From NCBI GenBank assembly GCA_002424365.1, contig DIRQ01000142.1:30200-44711 (forward strand): DNA of 14,512 bases. The letters run 5' to 3'. The notes under the pieces were generated by a model. It made no database searches, was not told where the DNA came from, and saw only the letters and a program-made list of their open reading frames with translations. Numbering within the stretch: position 1 is the stretch's first letter; each line of letters starts with the position of its first letter. Below, one piece after another: positions 6,398 to 14,273 of this stretch. Made by a program: the position numbers and the translations under genes. The stretch is from Syntrophomonas sp. UBA5432 (GTDB lineage Bacteria; Bacillota; Syntrophomonadia; Syntrophomonadales; Syntrophomonadaceae).

Positions 6398-8536
6398 TTA
6401 TTCCTGATTGAAATTCAAGAACTTGAGACCCAGGGCAACAAAATACAATGCTAAAACTGCGGCAGCGGTTATACCGGAATCATTAACGATGATGGCTATG
6501 ACAGCTGCCATTGTTATTCCCTGTAATGCACCGTAGATAACTGGTAGTTGCTGTTGGGTCTTCTTAATTGAATTGGCCGGGCGAAAAACCAAATAAGTAG
6601 AAACCAGTACCAGAAAAAGAAAAACCCAACCCCAAATGCTGTAGTTTATGACCCGTAATTGCATCTGTACTTTTCGGGTTATTATACTAAGTACCTCTTC
6701 CCAGCCTCCAGCCAGAATCAGGTTAACGCTGCGTCCCAGGTGCGATTGAATTTCCACGGGCTGTTTTAAATCAATGATAGCCATCACAACTACTAGCGCA
6801 AGTGTTCCTAAAAGTAATCCCAATATCTTAGGGGAATTAACCTTTTGCTGTCGATAACGAAGATAGGTATAACCAAGGCCAATACAGGCGGTTATGCTTC
6901 CACCTACATTTATTCCGAAGAGCGGGTAGGCAATTAAAAAAATTACCAGGCTGAATAACAGGGCAACCACAACCAGGTTGCGATAGGAAAAAGATTGCTG
7001 TAATTGCAAAGCGGTAAAGGCTATGGTTGCACCAATAAGTATACCCATGTATTCATTACCCAAGCCATAGTAACGTGAACCGCTCATAATTCGGTAACTG
7101 AACATTGAGTTTTCAATCATTCCTAGACTAAGAATTAGATCCAGGCCTATAACCACGATGGTTATAAATAAGATTGTAGTTAATGGGCTTATTTTCAAGG
7201 GACGGGAAACAAACCAGCAAAACAGGGTGAGAATTAGGTTAATACCCAATGAAAGACCCAAAAAAAGCCAGCGGCTAGAGACATCAAAATTGGCTATTAA
7301 GAGGAGTTCCAACGGTATGGACAGAGCAAATAGAATGAGATAATCGGTAAGCGCTGCACTCTTCTTCTTTAAACGGCACATTAAAGCAAGCACCAGAAAG
7401 AACAGTATTATAGCAATGTGAATCGTAACTACCCAGGGCTGATTTACATAATCAAATACTGCCCGCTGGCTAATACTATTCAGGTTGGCATAAACGTCCT
7501 GAGCAGGGTGACTATAAATAGTATCCCGGATAGCCGGATTAAAGTCATGTAAGATTGAGTTTTTTAAGTTTATACTGGATACTATACCTTCCCGTCGTGT
7601 CGAGTAACTGGTTAATACCCCGGTGAAACCTGGCTTGTCGATTATTAAGGGGGTTAAGAGTTCACCCCGCTCAAAGGCTGTCCGGGACGGGGTAGGACTA
7701 AGGACGTAAATAACACTTTTTTTATCAATTTGCTCCTGTAAATCACCTATACAGGCGTCAATAGCTTGTAGCCGCTTAATTCTTTCATTCTGTAACTGTT
7801 GGTCGGAAAGTAGACTCTGCAGTCGGTCCAATCTGGCCAGATCACCAAAATCAATTAATACCACATCATAATTACTAAAATCCCAGTAAGCTTGCAATAT
7901 GGCGTTATAGTTGCTGGAAAGAGGAAGAGGGGAGGACTTTTCAACTACCTCTCTGCCAAGTAACCCGTTATCTACAATACCACGTGAATCCATAACTATT
8001 AGAGCTCCAGGACGAGAATAATAACCTGGTAAATCGGCATTACCAATGACAGCGGTTTTTAACCCCAGAGCGTGAAGTTCATCACCTAATTGTCCGGGAG
8101 TACCCAGATCACGGTTTTGGTTATTTTTTCTAATTGCCTCGATACCATTTATCACGATATTATGGTCAACTGGCAGAAGGCCAGTGTTACGAAAAAATAT
8201 ATCCCCCGCTTTTTCGCCTTTAATTATTTCATTGGCTTTAAAATTAAGATCGGCATTAGAACTACCTACTGCTAGTTTTCCTGCTGATATGGTACAGGGT
8301 ACATTTTTACTAGTCCTTTCTCCAGCACATAAAGTATTTAGAAGCCCCAGGCCAGCTTTATTTTGCATAGCCCATAAGTTAGGGGTGACCTTTGGGTTAA
8401 GGTCTTTATAATCCAGCTTATCAATCATGTAAATAACTACCTGTGGGGGAGCAGGTTCTTCCCCAGCCTGTAGGTCAGTAGGGAAAGACAAAACCAACAG
8501 TAATATGGTTAAAAAGGCAAATAAAAAATTACGCAT
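6398..8536 (-). CDS. AP-like extracytoplasmic domain fused to polytopic membrane domain (paralog 2)
   Basis: A 712-residue protein of unknown function. I choose the ATG at 8536, 4 bases after the upstream gene's stop, because it begins a clean signal peptide (MRNFLFAFLTILLLVLSF, probable cleavage after LQA at 24); the frame upstream overlaps the neighbour. Residues 30-370 look like an alkaline-phosphatase-superfamily fold: VVIYMIDK at 33-40, TPNL, VVLIDFGD near 225 and a C-terminal block LTPLIIDKPG then STRREG. The usual SDHG metal motif is replaced by SPTP near residue 279, so catalysis is doubtful. About ten membrane helices follow, carrying GSRYYGLGNEYMG near 484-496, FGINVGG, SHLGR and VNDSG near 684-688. 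Homologous over its whole length to the next gene. Operon partner of 8541-10784. Confidence 0.8.
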   Translation of the reverse strand: MRNFLFAFLTILLLVLSFPTDLQAGEEPAPPQVVIYMIDKLDYKDLNPKVTPNLWAMQNKAGLGLLNTLCAGERTSKNVPCTISAGKLAVGSSNADLNFKANEIIKGEKAGDIFFRNTGLLPVDHNIVINGIEAIRKNNQNRDLGTPGQLGDELHALGLKTAVIGNADLPGYYSRPGALIVMDSRGIVDNGLLGREVVEKSSPLPLSSNYNAILQAYWDFSNYDVVLIDFGDLARLDRLQSLLSDQQLQNERIKRLQAIDACIGDLQEQIDKKSVIYVLSPTPSRTAFERGELLTPLIIDKPGFTGVLTSYSTRREGIVSSINLKNSILHDFNPAIRDTIYSHPAQDVYANLNSISQRAVFDYVNQPWVVTIHIAIILFFLVLALMCRLKKKSAALTDYLILFALSIPLELLLIANFDVSSRWLFLGLSLGINLILTLFCWFVSRPLKISPLTTILFITIVVIGLDLILSLGMIENSMFSYRIMSGSRYYGLGNEYMGILIGATIAFTALQLQQSFSYRNLVVVALLFSLVIFLIAYPLFGINVGGSITACIGLGYTYLRYRQQKVNSPKILGLLLGTLALVVVMAIIDLKQPVEIQSHLGRSVNLILAGGWEEVLSIITRKVQMQLRVINYSIWGWVFLFLVLVSTYLVFRPANSIKKTQQQLPVIYGALQGITMAAVIAIIVNDSGITAAAVLALYFVALGLKFLNFNQE

Positions 8537-8540
8537 ATTT

Positions 8541-10784
8541 TTAACACCGCCCCTGCTTTGTATAGCTAATAACACTTATGGCCAACCACAGGCTATTCAG
8601 CAGGTATAGCAAAATGAGAGCTGCGGCAATAACTCCAGTATCATTTACAATAAATACCGTAATGGCAGTAATCAGAAGTATTTTAAGAGCCTGGTCAATG
8701 TGTGAGTTTTCCACCGCTATTCTCAGCATGATAGTAGGATTTTTACGTTTTAGGACTACCAGGATAAAAACCATCAATACCAGGACTAAGCTCCAACTGG
8801 AGTTATATACTGTACTTGCTAATATGCCCAGCTTGGTCTTAATAATTGAAAGTATTACCGTAGCACCAGCACCTGAATAAAGGGTGCTTATGGCTTTGCC
8901 GGCATGGGATGGGATGGGATTAAACATCGCATCCAATTGAGCTATAGCAAATACTCCCAGGATAGCCAGAAGTCCAACTAGGAATACCTGTTTAAGCGAT
9001 ATTTTACGCCCACTATTTATAATAAAAAAGAACCCTACGCTGACCATAGCAGTTATAAATCCTCCCATATTGGCACCAAAGTGTGGATGACCTATTACAA
9101 CAGTGGCAATTAGTAGCGGTAATAATCCCAGCATAGTCTTATGTGTTGGTTTTAAAGATTTTAGCCGGTTCAGTAATAGTAAGGTGGCAATTATAGTACA
9201 GGCTAGCAATATCCCCATATAATCATTACCTATTCCATAAAAGCGTCCCCCGGCTATAGCATCAGAACCCAGAGGGGATAGCAACATTAATCGGGAGCCG
9301 GTAAAGCAATCCGCGATTAAAAGTACTGCAGTAATAGCTGTCAAAAATAGCAGCGCATCCAGGGGGTTTTTAAATATGACATTAATTAATGCACCCAATA
9401 GTAACGCTGCGGCCAGACTTATCAGTATTACGCCTGCCAGGGAAAAATACTTGCTAAAACTGATAAACAAAAAGACTAGTGGCATACTTAAGGTGCAATA
9501 TACAATATAGTTGACGTAAGGTAAAAATTCTTTCCGGCTAGCAATAAAGGCCAGGGCTCCAATTATCGTTCCCAGTACTACCAGGAATATAAAAGAATAA
9601 TGGAGCGGGTTACGGCTCGCTCGTAAATTGCAGAATAGGTTTAATTGCTTATTCAAAACTTGCAGGCTATGGTCTGACTTGATAGTACTTATTCCGGGAT
9701 TGGGGTAAGTATGTTTCAAATAGTAAAACACTGCTGGTTTCAGGTCATAATTGCTTAGCAGGCCAGGACGGCGGGTAGTATTGGAAATTAACAATCCCGG
9801 TTCTATATCCGGAGTATATATAAACGTAGGTGTAAGACCGAAGTTCCCCTGTAATAACATCTCTTTGTTGGGATTAGGAGTAAGCATTACCAGCATAGTA
9901 TTATCCATATCTACGTTTTTAATGATTTTACCCAATAGCTGGTCGTTTCTTTCCACTGCCATTTTTCTTTGCCCTACCACAATATGGTCAGCTGTATTAG
10001 CCCTACTTAATTCCACTCTGCTGGTATCTCCCAAATCTATTACTATTATGTCATTGGTTTTAAGCAGACTGTTCATATTATCTATTATATGTTCATGGTT
10101 ACTCTGCAAGCCTCCCGCATGGCGTGGAGCAGATTCTAGTAGGTTCTGGCTTACATTACCGCAGGGTACGATGCCTTTCTCATCCATGGCTAAAATTACT
10201 GCATCCCGGCTAATCGCATATTTAGTATCCGAGTTGCCCAGTACCGCCACCCGTAATCCTAATTCCCTAGCCTGCAAACCCAGATTACCAACCTGGTAAG
10301 GAGGATTAAAAGTGGTAGCATATTTCCTGATAGGCTCAGTGAATAGATTAATAACTCCATTAGGAGGAGGGGTACTAGCGGTAAACATGGAAAATAGTGA
10401 GCCAGCCTGGGGAGGGGAAGTTGAGTTATCTTCAATAAACCCAGGAAGATAGTTAACCAGCTCCTGACTATTATAAGATAAACCGGCATTCTGAATAGTT
10501 CCTACCCGGGAAGCTGTTGCCAATGACATATAGGAACTGGCAGAATACCTATTTTTAGCACGGATGTTCATTAAAGCAGATCCGCTTTTTTGTAATAGAG
10601 CATTAAGATTAGGAGTATGAGCATTAATCAGATCACTTGTATTTGTGTAATCGGAAATAAGAATTATTACTTTTTTAGAAGTATCCAGGTTCTTATCTTC
10701 GCCTGTGGTGGGGGAAGGTAGAACGACAAAAAATAATATAAGACTGAAAAAAAAGGTTGAGACGCCAAGCAAAACTTTATTCAT
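8541..10784 (-). CDS. AP-like extracytoplasmic domain fused to polytopic membrane domain (paralog 1)
   Basis: A 747-residue protein of unknown function, first gene of the pair. The ATG at 10784 has GGAGGA 10 bases upstream. Signal peptide or anchor: MNKVLLGVSTFFFSLILFFV. Residues 37-370 match an alkaline-phosphatase-like fold: VIILISDY near 38, HTPNLNALL, VIDLGDTSRVE near 252-262, and a C-terminal TPTFIYTPD...NTTRRPG block ending in YDLKPAVFYYL. The SDHG-type metal motif reads TPNP near residue 303, so it may not be an enzyme. The last 350 residues have about ten membrane helices with GGRFYGIGNDYMG near 511-523, FGANMGG, SHAG and VNDTG near 713-717, the same motifs in the same order as paralog 2. 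I recall uncharacterised actinobacterial membrane proteins with similar motifs, from memory only. Confidence 0.8.
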   Translation of the reverse strand: MNKVLLGVSTFFFSLILFFVVLPSPTTGEDKNLDTSKKVIILISDYTNTSDLINAHTPNLNALLQKSGSALMNIRAKNRYSASSYMSLATASRVGTIQNAGLSYNSQELVNYLPGFIEDNSTSPPQAGSLFSMFTASTPPPNGVINLFTEPIRKYATTFNPPYQVGNLGLQARELGLRVAVLGNSDTKYAISRDAVILAMDEKGIVPCGNVSQNLLESAPRHAGGLQSNHEHIIDNMNSLLKTNDIIVIDLGDTSRVELSRANTADHIVVGQRKMAVERNDQLLGKIIKNVDMDNTMLVMLTPNPNKEMLLQGNFGLTPTFIYTPDIEPGLLISNTTRRPGLLSNYDLKPAVFYYLKHTYPNPGISTIKSDHSLQVLNKQLNLFCNLRASRNPLHYSFIFLVVLGTIIGALAFIASRKEFLPYVNYIVYCTLSMPLVFLFISFSKYFSLAGVILISLAAALLLGALINVIFKNPLDALLFLTAITAVLLIADCFTGSRLMLLSPLGSDAIAGGRFYGIGNDYMGILLACTIIATLLLLNRLKSLKPTHKTMLGLLPLLIATVVIGHPHFGANMGGFITAMVSVGFFFIINSGRKISLKQVFLVGLLAILGVFAIAQLDAMFNPIPSHAGKAISTLYSGAGATVILSIIKTKLGILASTVYNSSWSLVLVLMVFILVVLKRKNPTIMLRIAVENSHIDQALKILLITAITVFIVNDTGVIAAALILLYLLNSLWLAISVISYTKQGRC

Positions 10785-10802
10785 ATAAAAGGTTTCCTCC
10801 TA

Positions 10803-10826
10803 TAAGTTCTCAATTTCTATTAACGT
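10803..10826. repeat. Deleted remnant of the interspersed repeat
   Basis: TAAGTTCTCAATT at 10803-10815 and TATTAACGT at 10818-10826 are both exact matches to copy A (5413-5425 and 5451-5459), with the intervening 25 bases reduced to 2. It lies just upstream of the ribosome binding site of the AP-like gene pair. Confidence 0.45.
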
Positions 10827-10937
10827 GATCATCTTTCCTGCATAAATATATATTATAGTTAAATATAGCGATTTTGCATCATATTTATAGATATAGCAGC
10901 ACTAGATTAATTTAGCTCATGATTATGCTATTAATTA
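10827..10937. other. AT-rich gap between divergent AP-like pair and speD
   Basis: On the minus strand a TATAAT at about 10862-10857 could serve as -10 for the AP-like pair, but no good -35 is present 16-18 bases upstream. Nothing else is supported. Confidence 0.3.
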
Positions 10938-10965
10938 TTGACATGTATCAGAAATATGCTAAAAT
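10938..10965 (+). promoter_or_regulatory. Promoter of speD
   Basis: Consensus TTGACA at 10938-10943 and TAAAAT at 10960-10965 are separated by 16 bases. The start would be near 10972, giving a leader of about 60 bases. Confidence 0.78.
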
Positions 10966-10977
10966 TCTACATGTATC
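10941..10977. repeat. 9-bp direct repeat around the speD promoter
   Basis: ACATGTATC occurs at 10941-10949 (overlapping the -35) and at 10969-10977 (at the start point), 28 bases apart. Each copy contains the palindrome ACATGT. Possible binding sites for a regulator. Confidence 0.45.
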
Positions 10978-11014
10978 TTTTTTAGGAAGGGAGGTTTGGG
11001 ATTTTATAAAAAAT

Positions 11015-11023
11015 GGAGGGAGG
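11015..11023 (+). promoter_or_regulatory. Ribosome binding site deciding a TTG start
   Basis: GGAGGGAGG ends 8 bases before the TTG at 11032. An out-of-frame ATG at 11028 is only 4 bases from the site and is therefore less favoured. Confidence 0.65.
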
Positions 11024-11031
11024 CGACATGA

Positions 11032-11412
11032 TTGCAGTCTTTAGGGCGACATGTACTGGCCGAATTATACGGCTGTCGTTTTGAGGTGTTGAATGATATC
11101 GAGAAAGTTGAGGATATCATGGTCAATGCCGCTTTGGAGGCTGGAGCTGAGATCAGAGAGTTCGTTTTTCATAAGTTTAGCCCGCAAGGGGTAAGCGGAG
11201 TAGTTGTTATATCTGAATCCCACCTGGCAATTCATACCTGGCCGGAATTGGGTTACGCAGCAGTAGATGTGTTTACCTGTGGAGATAAAGTAGATCCCTG
11301 GGATGCCTGCAAATACCTGGAGATTATGTTTGGAGCCGAATTTGTTAATGCATCAGAGATTAAGCGGGGTATATTACAAGAACAGGATGAACGTCTGGTG
11401 GCTAATATTTAG
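11032..11412 (+). CDS. speD: S-adenosylmethionine decarboxylase proenzyme
   Basis: Makes decarboxylated AdoMet, the aminopropyl donor for spermidine. It is the short, class 1B prokaryotic form (126 residues, SpeH-like). The start is a TTG at 11032: the codon before it in frame is a stop, and the product then begins MQSLGRHVLAELYGC exactly as family members do. The proenzyme cleaves itself between Glu62 and Ser63 (SESHLAIHTW), Ser63 becoming the pyruvoyl cofactor; His68 and Cys83 (FTCGD) match the processing and proton-donor residues known in Thermotoga. It has its own promoter and terminator, so it seems monocistronic; no spermidine synthase gene is in the window. Confidence 0.95.
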   Translation: MQSLGRHVLAELYGCRFEVLNDIEKVEDIMVNAALEAGAEIREFVFHKFSPQGVSGVVVISESHLAIHTWPELGYAAVDVFTCGDKVDPWDACKYLEIMFGAEFVNASEIKRGILQEQDERLVANI

Positions 11413-11472
11413 GAGGGATACTATTTTAGTAGACCGAGGAAGCTTTGATTTAAAATATAGTGTTGATTAGTG

Positions 11473-11512
11473 GGCCTTACTTGGCAAAAATGCAAGTAAG
11501 GCCTTGCTTTTT
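11473..11512 (+). terminator. Intrinsic terminator of speD
   Basis: GGCCTTACTTG at 11473-11483 and its perfect complement at 11493-11503 form an 11-bp stem with a 9-base loop, followed by TTGCTTTTT. Confidence 0.88.
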
Positions 11513-11544
11513 AGGGGGGAAATACTTGATGTTACTTCGCTTCT

Positions 11545-11642
11545 CTTTAACCCCTCACTCCTCGTTCTAGACAATTGATTAAGTTCTAAATTCGAATATA
11601 TTTACAAGACAATTTTGTTATTACCGTCTGTTTTCTTATTAA
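11545..11642. repeat. Interspersed repeat copy B (about 95 bp)
   Basis: Same orientation as copy A at 5384-5472. It shares CCCCTCACTC, CTAGACAATT, TTAAGTTCT, AATTCGAA, AAGACAA, TTTGTTATTA and TTATTAA blocks and has an extra CTCGTT after the first block. It lies just downstream of the speD terminator. Confidence 0.6.
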
Positions 11643-11845
11643 TATCCCTTGTTTACCTTGGATATAGTGACTATAATTTATGTGTTGCAGCACTTTATAT
11701 AATTAGGTTAATAGTTGTGTAATTATTTAGAGGGATTTGGGATTATTTTTAATGCCTTATAGGAAATTTTTTTCACAAGCAGGAACGGCCCGTATTCTGT
11801 AGAATGATAGTATAGGGCAAAGGACATAAAGGTGAGGGGAAAACT
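11643..11845. other. AT-rich region upstream of the hepS-like gene
   Basis: No gene or clear RNA is seen. Several AT-rich boxes, such as TATAAT at about 11673-11678, could be promoter parts but none pairs with a good -35. A small TTCT/AGAA hairpin lies near 11796-11805. Confidence 0.3.
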
Positions 11846-12604
11846 GTGGAAATGAATCTTCTTTTTACCAGGGACTTAAAAACAGAATTAGCTGATCTGG
11901 AACAGGTCTTTAAGCACAGTCTTTTACCCTGGTGGGACAATATTGATATTTATGTTGAAAAATTGAAGACCGACCTTACCTGGATGATTCTCCCCCCGGT
12001 AGTTATGAGCATATATCAATATGCCGGGCATAGCCGTCAGTTATCCATAGCTATGTCCAATATTTTTCGTAATTGTTACCTAGCCCATCGGATTCATGGT
12101 CTGGTCAAGGACGATGAGGAAGGGCAACAGTACAATCAGGATTTGCAGTTTAATATCCTGATCGGGGATTATATATCGGGACGGGTTTTAAAAGCTCTGG
12201 TAGAAACTAAAACGGATCATCTCTTAAGTGATTTTGCTGAAATGATAGCCGATGTTAACCAGGGTATGGTTATAAAGCATAAGTTAGACAGCAGTTTTAG
12301 TAAGATTATTGAGACAACCAGGGTGCCATTTTATGCTACTGCATTTTTAACTGCGGCCAAACTAGCAGGTTATGATGCCGAATTCTGTAAATTCTATCGC
12401 CAGATGGGTTATCATTTTGGCATGTCCGTAGAGCTGGGACAAGATTCTATTTCCCATCAACAAGCACAAAGTCATGTACATCAGTGTGAAAAATTGTTTT
12501 TGAAGATTAACAAACACAGTAATTCTTCCAATAGCAGTTTGGAGAAAGCCATACGGGAATTGCACAGTCAATTTTGCGGTTTGGAAGAATTCGCAGTTGT
12601 TTGA
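11846..12604 (+). CDS. hepS: HepS-like heptaprenyl diphosphate synthase component I
   Basis: A 252-residue protein resembling the small regulatory subunit HepS of the two-part heptaprenyl diphosphate synthase, which sets chain length for the menaquinone tail (B. subtilis HepS is 251 residues). The start is a GTG at 11846 with GGTGAGGGG upstream; an ATG at 11852 is possible. The best marker is FNILIGDYISGRVLKALVE near residues 101-119, matching the prenyl-synthase GDY block of HepS, followed by an ADVNQGMVIKH helix. The first aspartate-rich motif DDxxD of catalytic prenyl synthases is absent (KDDEEG occupies the region near 90), as expected for a non-catalytic subunit. Its catalytic partner HepT is not in the window. 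The ubiD and ubiA genes follow on the same strand, supporting the role. Confidence 0.68.
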   Translation: MEMNLLFTRDLKTELADLEQVFKHSLLPWWDNIDIYVEKLKTDLTWMILPPVVMSIYQYAGHSRQLSIAMSNIFRNCYLAHRIHGLVKDDEEGQQYNQDLQFNILIGDYISGRVLKALVETKTDHLLSDFAEMIADVNQGMVIKHKLDSSFSKIIETTRVPFYATAFLTAAKLAGYDAEFCKFYRQMGYHFGMSVELGQDSISHQQAQSHVHQCEKLFLKINKHSNSSNSSLEKAIRELHSQFCGLEEFAVV

Positions 12605-12668
12605 TATGAAAATAGGCGCTGATAACAATGCATCTAGTAAACAACGGGGTATTTGTAAATTGAGTGGT

Positions 12669-12810
12669 TGTATAGAGTGAGGAGTAAGGGGTTAGGGGTG
12701 AGGATACTTCTCTGATACCGTTCTCTTTAGTCTGGAAACTGTTGTTTACCCGTTAAGCACGTACATCCGTTAGAGATATGGGGTTAACTCCTTACCCCTC
12801 ACTATAAACA
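12669..12810. repeat. MITE-like element with inverted ends
   Basis: The left end TGTATAGAGTGAGGAGTAAG (12669 on) and the right end, read on the other strand from 12810 (TGTTTATAGTGAGGGGTAAG), match over about 25 bases with few differences. The core of about 90 bases codes for nothing I can see but shares an ATACTT...TTCTCTTTA tract with the left flank of copy B. It separates the hepS-like gene from ubiD, ending just before the ubiD ribosome binding site. I see no clear target-site duplication. Confidence 0.5.
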
Positions 12811-12824
12811 TTGGGGGAATGGGT

Positions 12825-14273
12825 ATGGCATATAAAGATTTGCGTGAGTTTATAGACAGGCTGGAACAAGAGGGTGAATTAAAAAGAATAGATGTAGAAG
12901 TGGACCCCGAGCTGGAAATAGCCGAGATTACTGATAGGGTAAGCAAAGACTATGGTCCTGCTTTATTGTTTAAAAATGTAAAAGGTTCAGATATGCCGGT
13001 TCTTATAAATGCTTTCGGCAGTGAAAAACGTATGAACATGAGTCTTGGGGTAAATAAGCTGGATGATATTGCCCAGGATATTATAGATATAATTGAGATT
13101 GCTGATAGTGTACCTAAATCCATGTTGGATAAAGTTAAAATATTGCCTCGTTTAGCCGAAATTTCATCATTTATGCCCCGTATAGTTAAAAGTGGGATTT
13201 GCCAGGAGGTAGTAGATAAAAATCCTTCTTTGGATAAATTGCCGGTTTTAAAGTGCTGGCCTGGTGATGCGGGCAGGTTTATAACTCTGCCTCAAGTCTA
13301 TAGCAAAGACCCGGAAAATGGAAAAAGAAACGTGGGTATGTACCGTCTACAGGTTTTTGACGGCCAAACTACCGGTATGCACTGGCATATGCATCATGAT
13401 GGCGCCTCCAATTACCGTAAAAACTGTGACCGGGGTCAGCCAACTGAGGTAGCGGTAGCCCTGGGCGGGGACCCGGCCATTACTTATGCTGCCACTGCGC
13501 CCCTGCCTAAAGACATTGACGAGCTTATATTTGCTGGCTTTTTACGTAAGCAGCCGGTTGATTTGGTCCGTTGTAAAACTATAGATTTAGAAGTACCAGC
13601 CGATGCGGAAATAATAATTGAAGGTTATGTAGATCCAGTGGAAAGAAGGCTTGAAGGGCCTTTTGGTGATCATACCGGGTATTATTCCCTGGCGGATGAG
13701 TATCCAGTTTTTCATGTCAAGTGCATAACCCACCGTAAGAATCCCATTTACCCTACCACTATTGTTGGTAAACCACCTCAGGAGGACTGCTATCTGGCCC
13801 TGGCTACCGAGCGTATTTTCCTACCGTTACTTAAATTTCAGTTGCCGGAAGTGGTCGATATGCATCTGCCCATGGAGGGAGTTTTTCACAACTGTGTTCT
13901 GGTTTCTATTCGTAAATCTTTCCCTGGCCATGCCCGTAAGGTAATGAGTTCCCTGTGGGGGATGGGGCAGATGATGTTTGCCAAGTTTATCGTAGTGGTG
14001 GATGAAGATGTTAATGTGCAAAACCTCTCCGAGGTAATGTGGAAGGTTTTTAATAATGTCGATCCCCGTCGGGATACCATGATTATAGAAGGTCCATTGG
14101 ATGTACTGGACCATTCCGCTCCGCTGCCTTACTATGGCTCTAAAATGGGTTTTGATGCCACTAAAAAGTGGCGGGCTGAAGGACATAACCGAGAATGGCC
14201 AGAAGATATTCGGATGAGTGAGGAGATTATAGCCCTGGTTGAGAAAAAGTGGAGTGAATATGGTATTGACTAA
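12825..14273 (+). CDS. ubiD: UbiD-family prenylated-FMN decarboxylase
   Basis: Removes a carboxyl group from an aromatic ring precursor, here most likely in menaquinone synthesis, using prenylated FMN made by a UbiX-type enzyme. The ATG at 12825 (483 residues) is preferred over one at 12819 because GGGGG at 12813-12817 is then well spaced and MAYKDLREFIDRLEQEGEL is the usual family N-terminus. Cofactor and metal-site segments are clear: YRLQVFDGQTTGMHWHMHHD near 175-192 and EGYVDPVERRLEGPFGDHTG near 266-285, the latter holding the catalytic glutamate and aspartate region. Full length. The stop overlaps the ubiA start. UbiD with UbiA fits the MqnL/MqnP pair of the futalosine route; a classical UbiD role is not excluded. 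Confidence 0.93.
   Translation: MAYKDLREFIDRLEQEGELKRIDVEVDPELEIAEITDRVSKDYGPALLFKNVKGSDMPVLINAFGSEKRMNMSLGVNKLDDIAQDIIDIIEIADSVPKSMLDKVKILPRLAEISSFMPRIVKSGICQEVVDKNPSLDKLPVLKCWPGDAGRFITLPQVYSKDPENGKRNVGMYRLQVFDGQTTGMHWHMHHDGASNYRKNCDRGQPTEVAVALGGDPAITYAATAPLPKDIDELIFAGFLRKQPVDLVRCKTIDLEVPADAEIIIEGYVDPVERRLEGPFGDHTGYYSLADEYPVFHVKCITHRKNPIYPTTIVGKPPQEDCYLALATERIFLPLLKFQLPEVVDMHLPMEGVFHNCVLVSIRKSFPGHARKVMSSLWGMGQMMFAKFIVVVDEDVNVQNLSEVMWKVFNNVDPRRDTMIIEGPLDVLDHSAPLPYYGSKMGFDATKKWRAEGHNREWPEDIRMSEEIIALVEKKWSEYGID

Noticed and set aside
9751..10299. Plus-strand frame of 182 codons inside the AP-like gene
   Set aside because: Antisense shadow of a well-supported gene with paralog conservation on the minus strand; no RBS seen.
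551..12810. CRISPR array made of the GTGAGG repeats
   Set aside because: Copies are thousands of bases apart, diverged and in both orientations, without regular spacers or cas genes.
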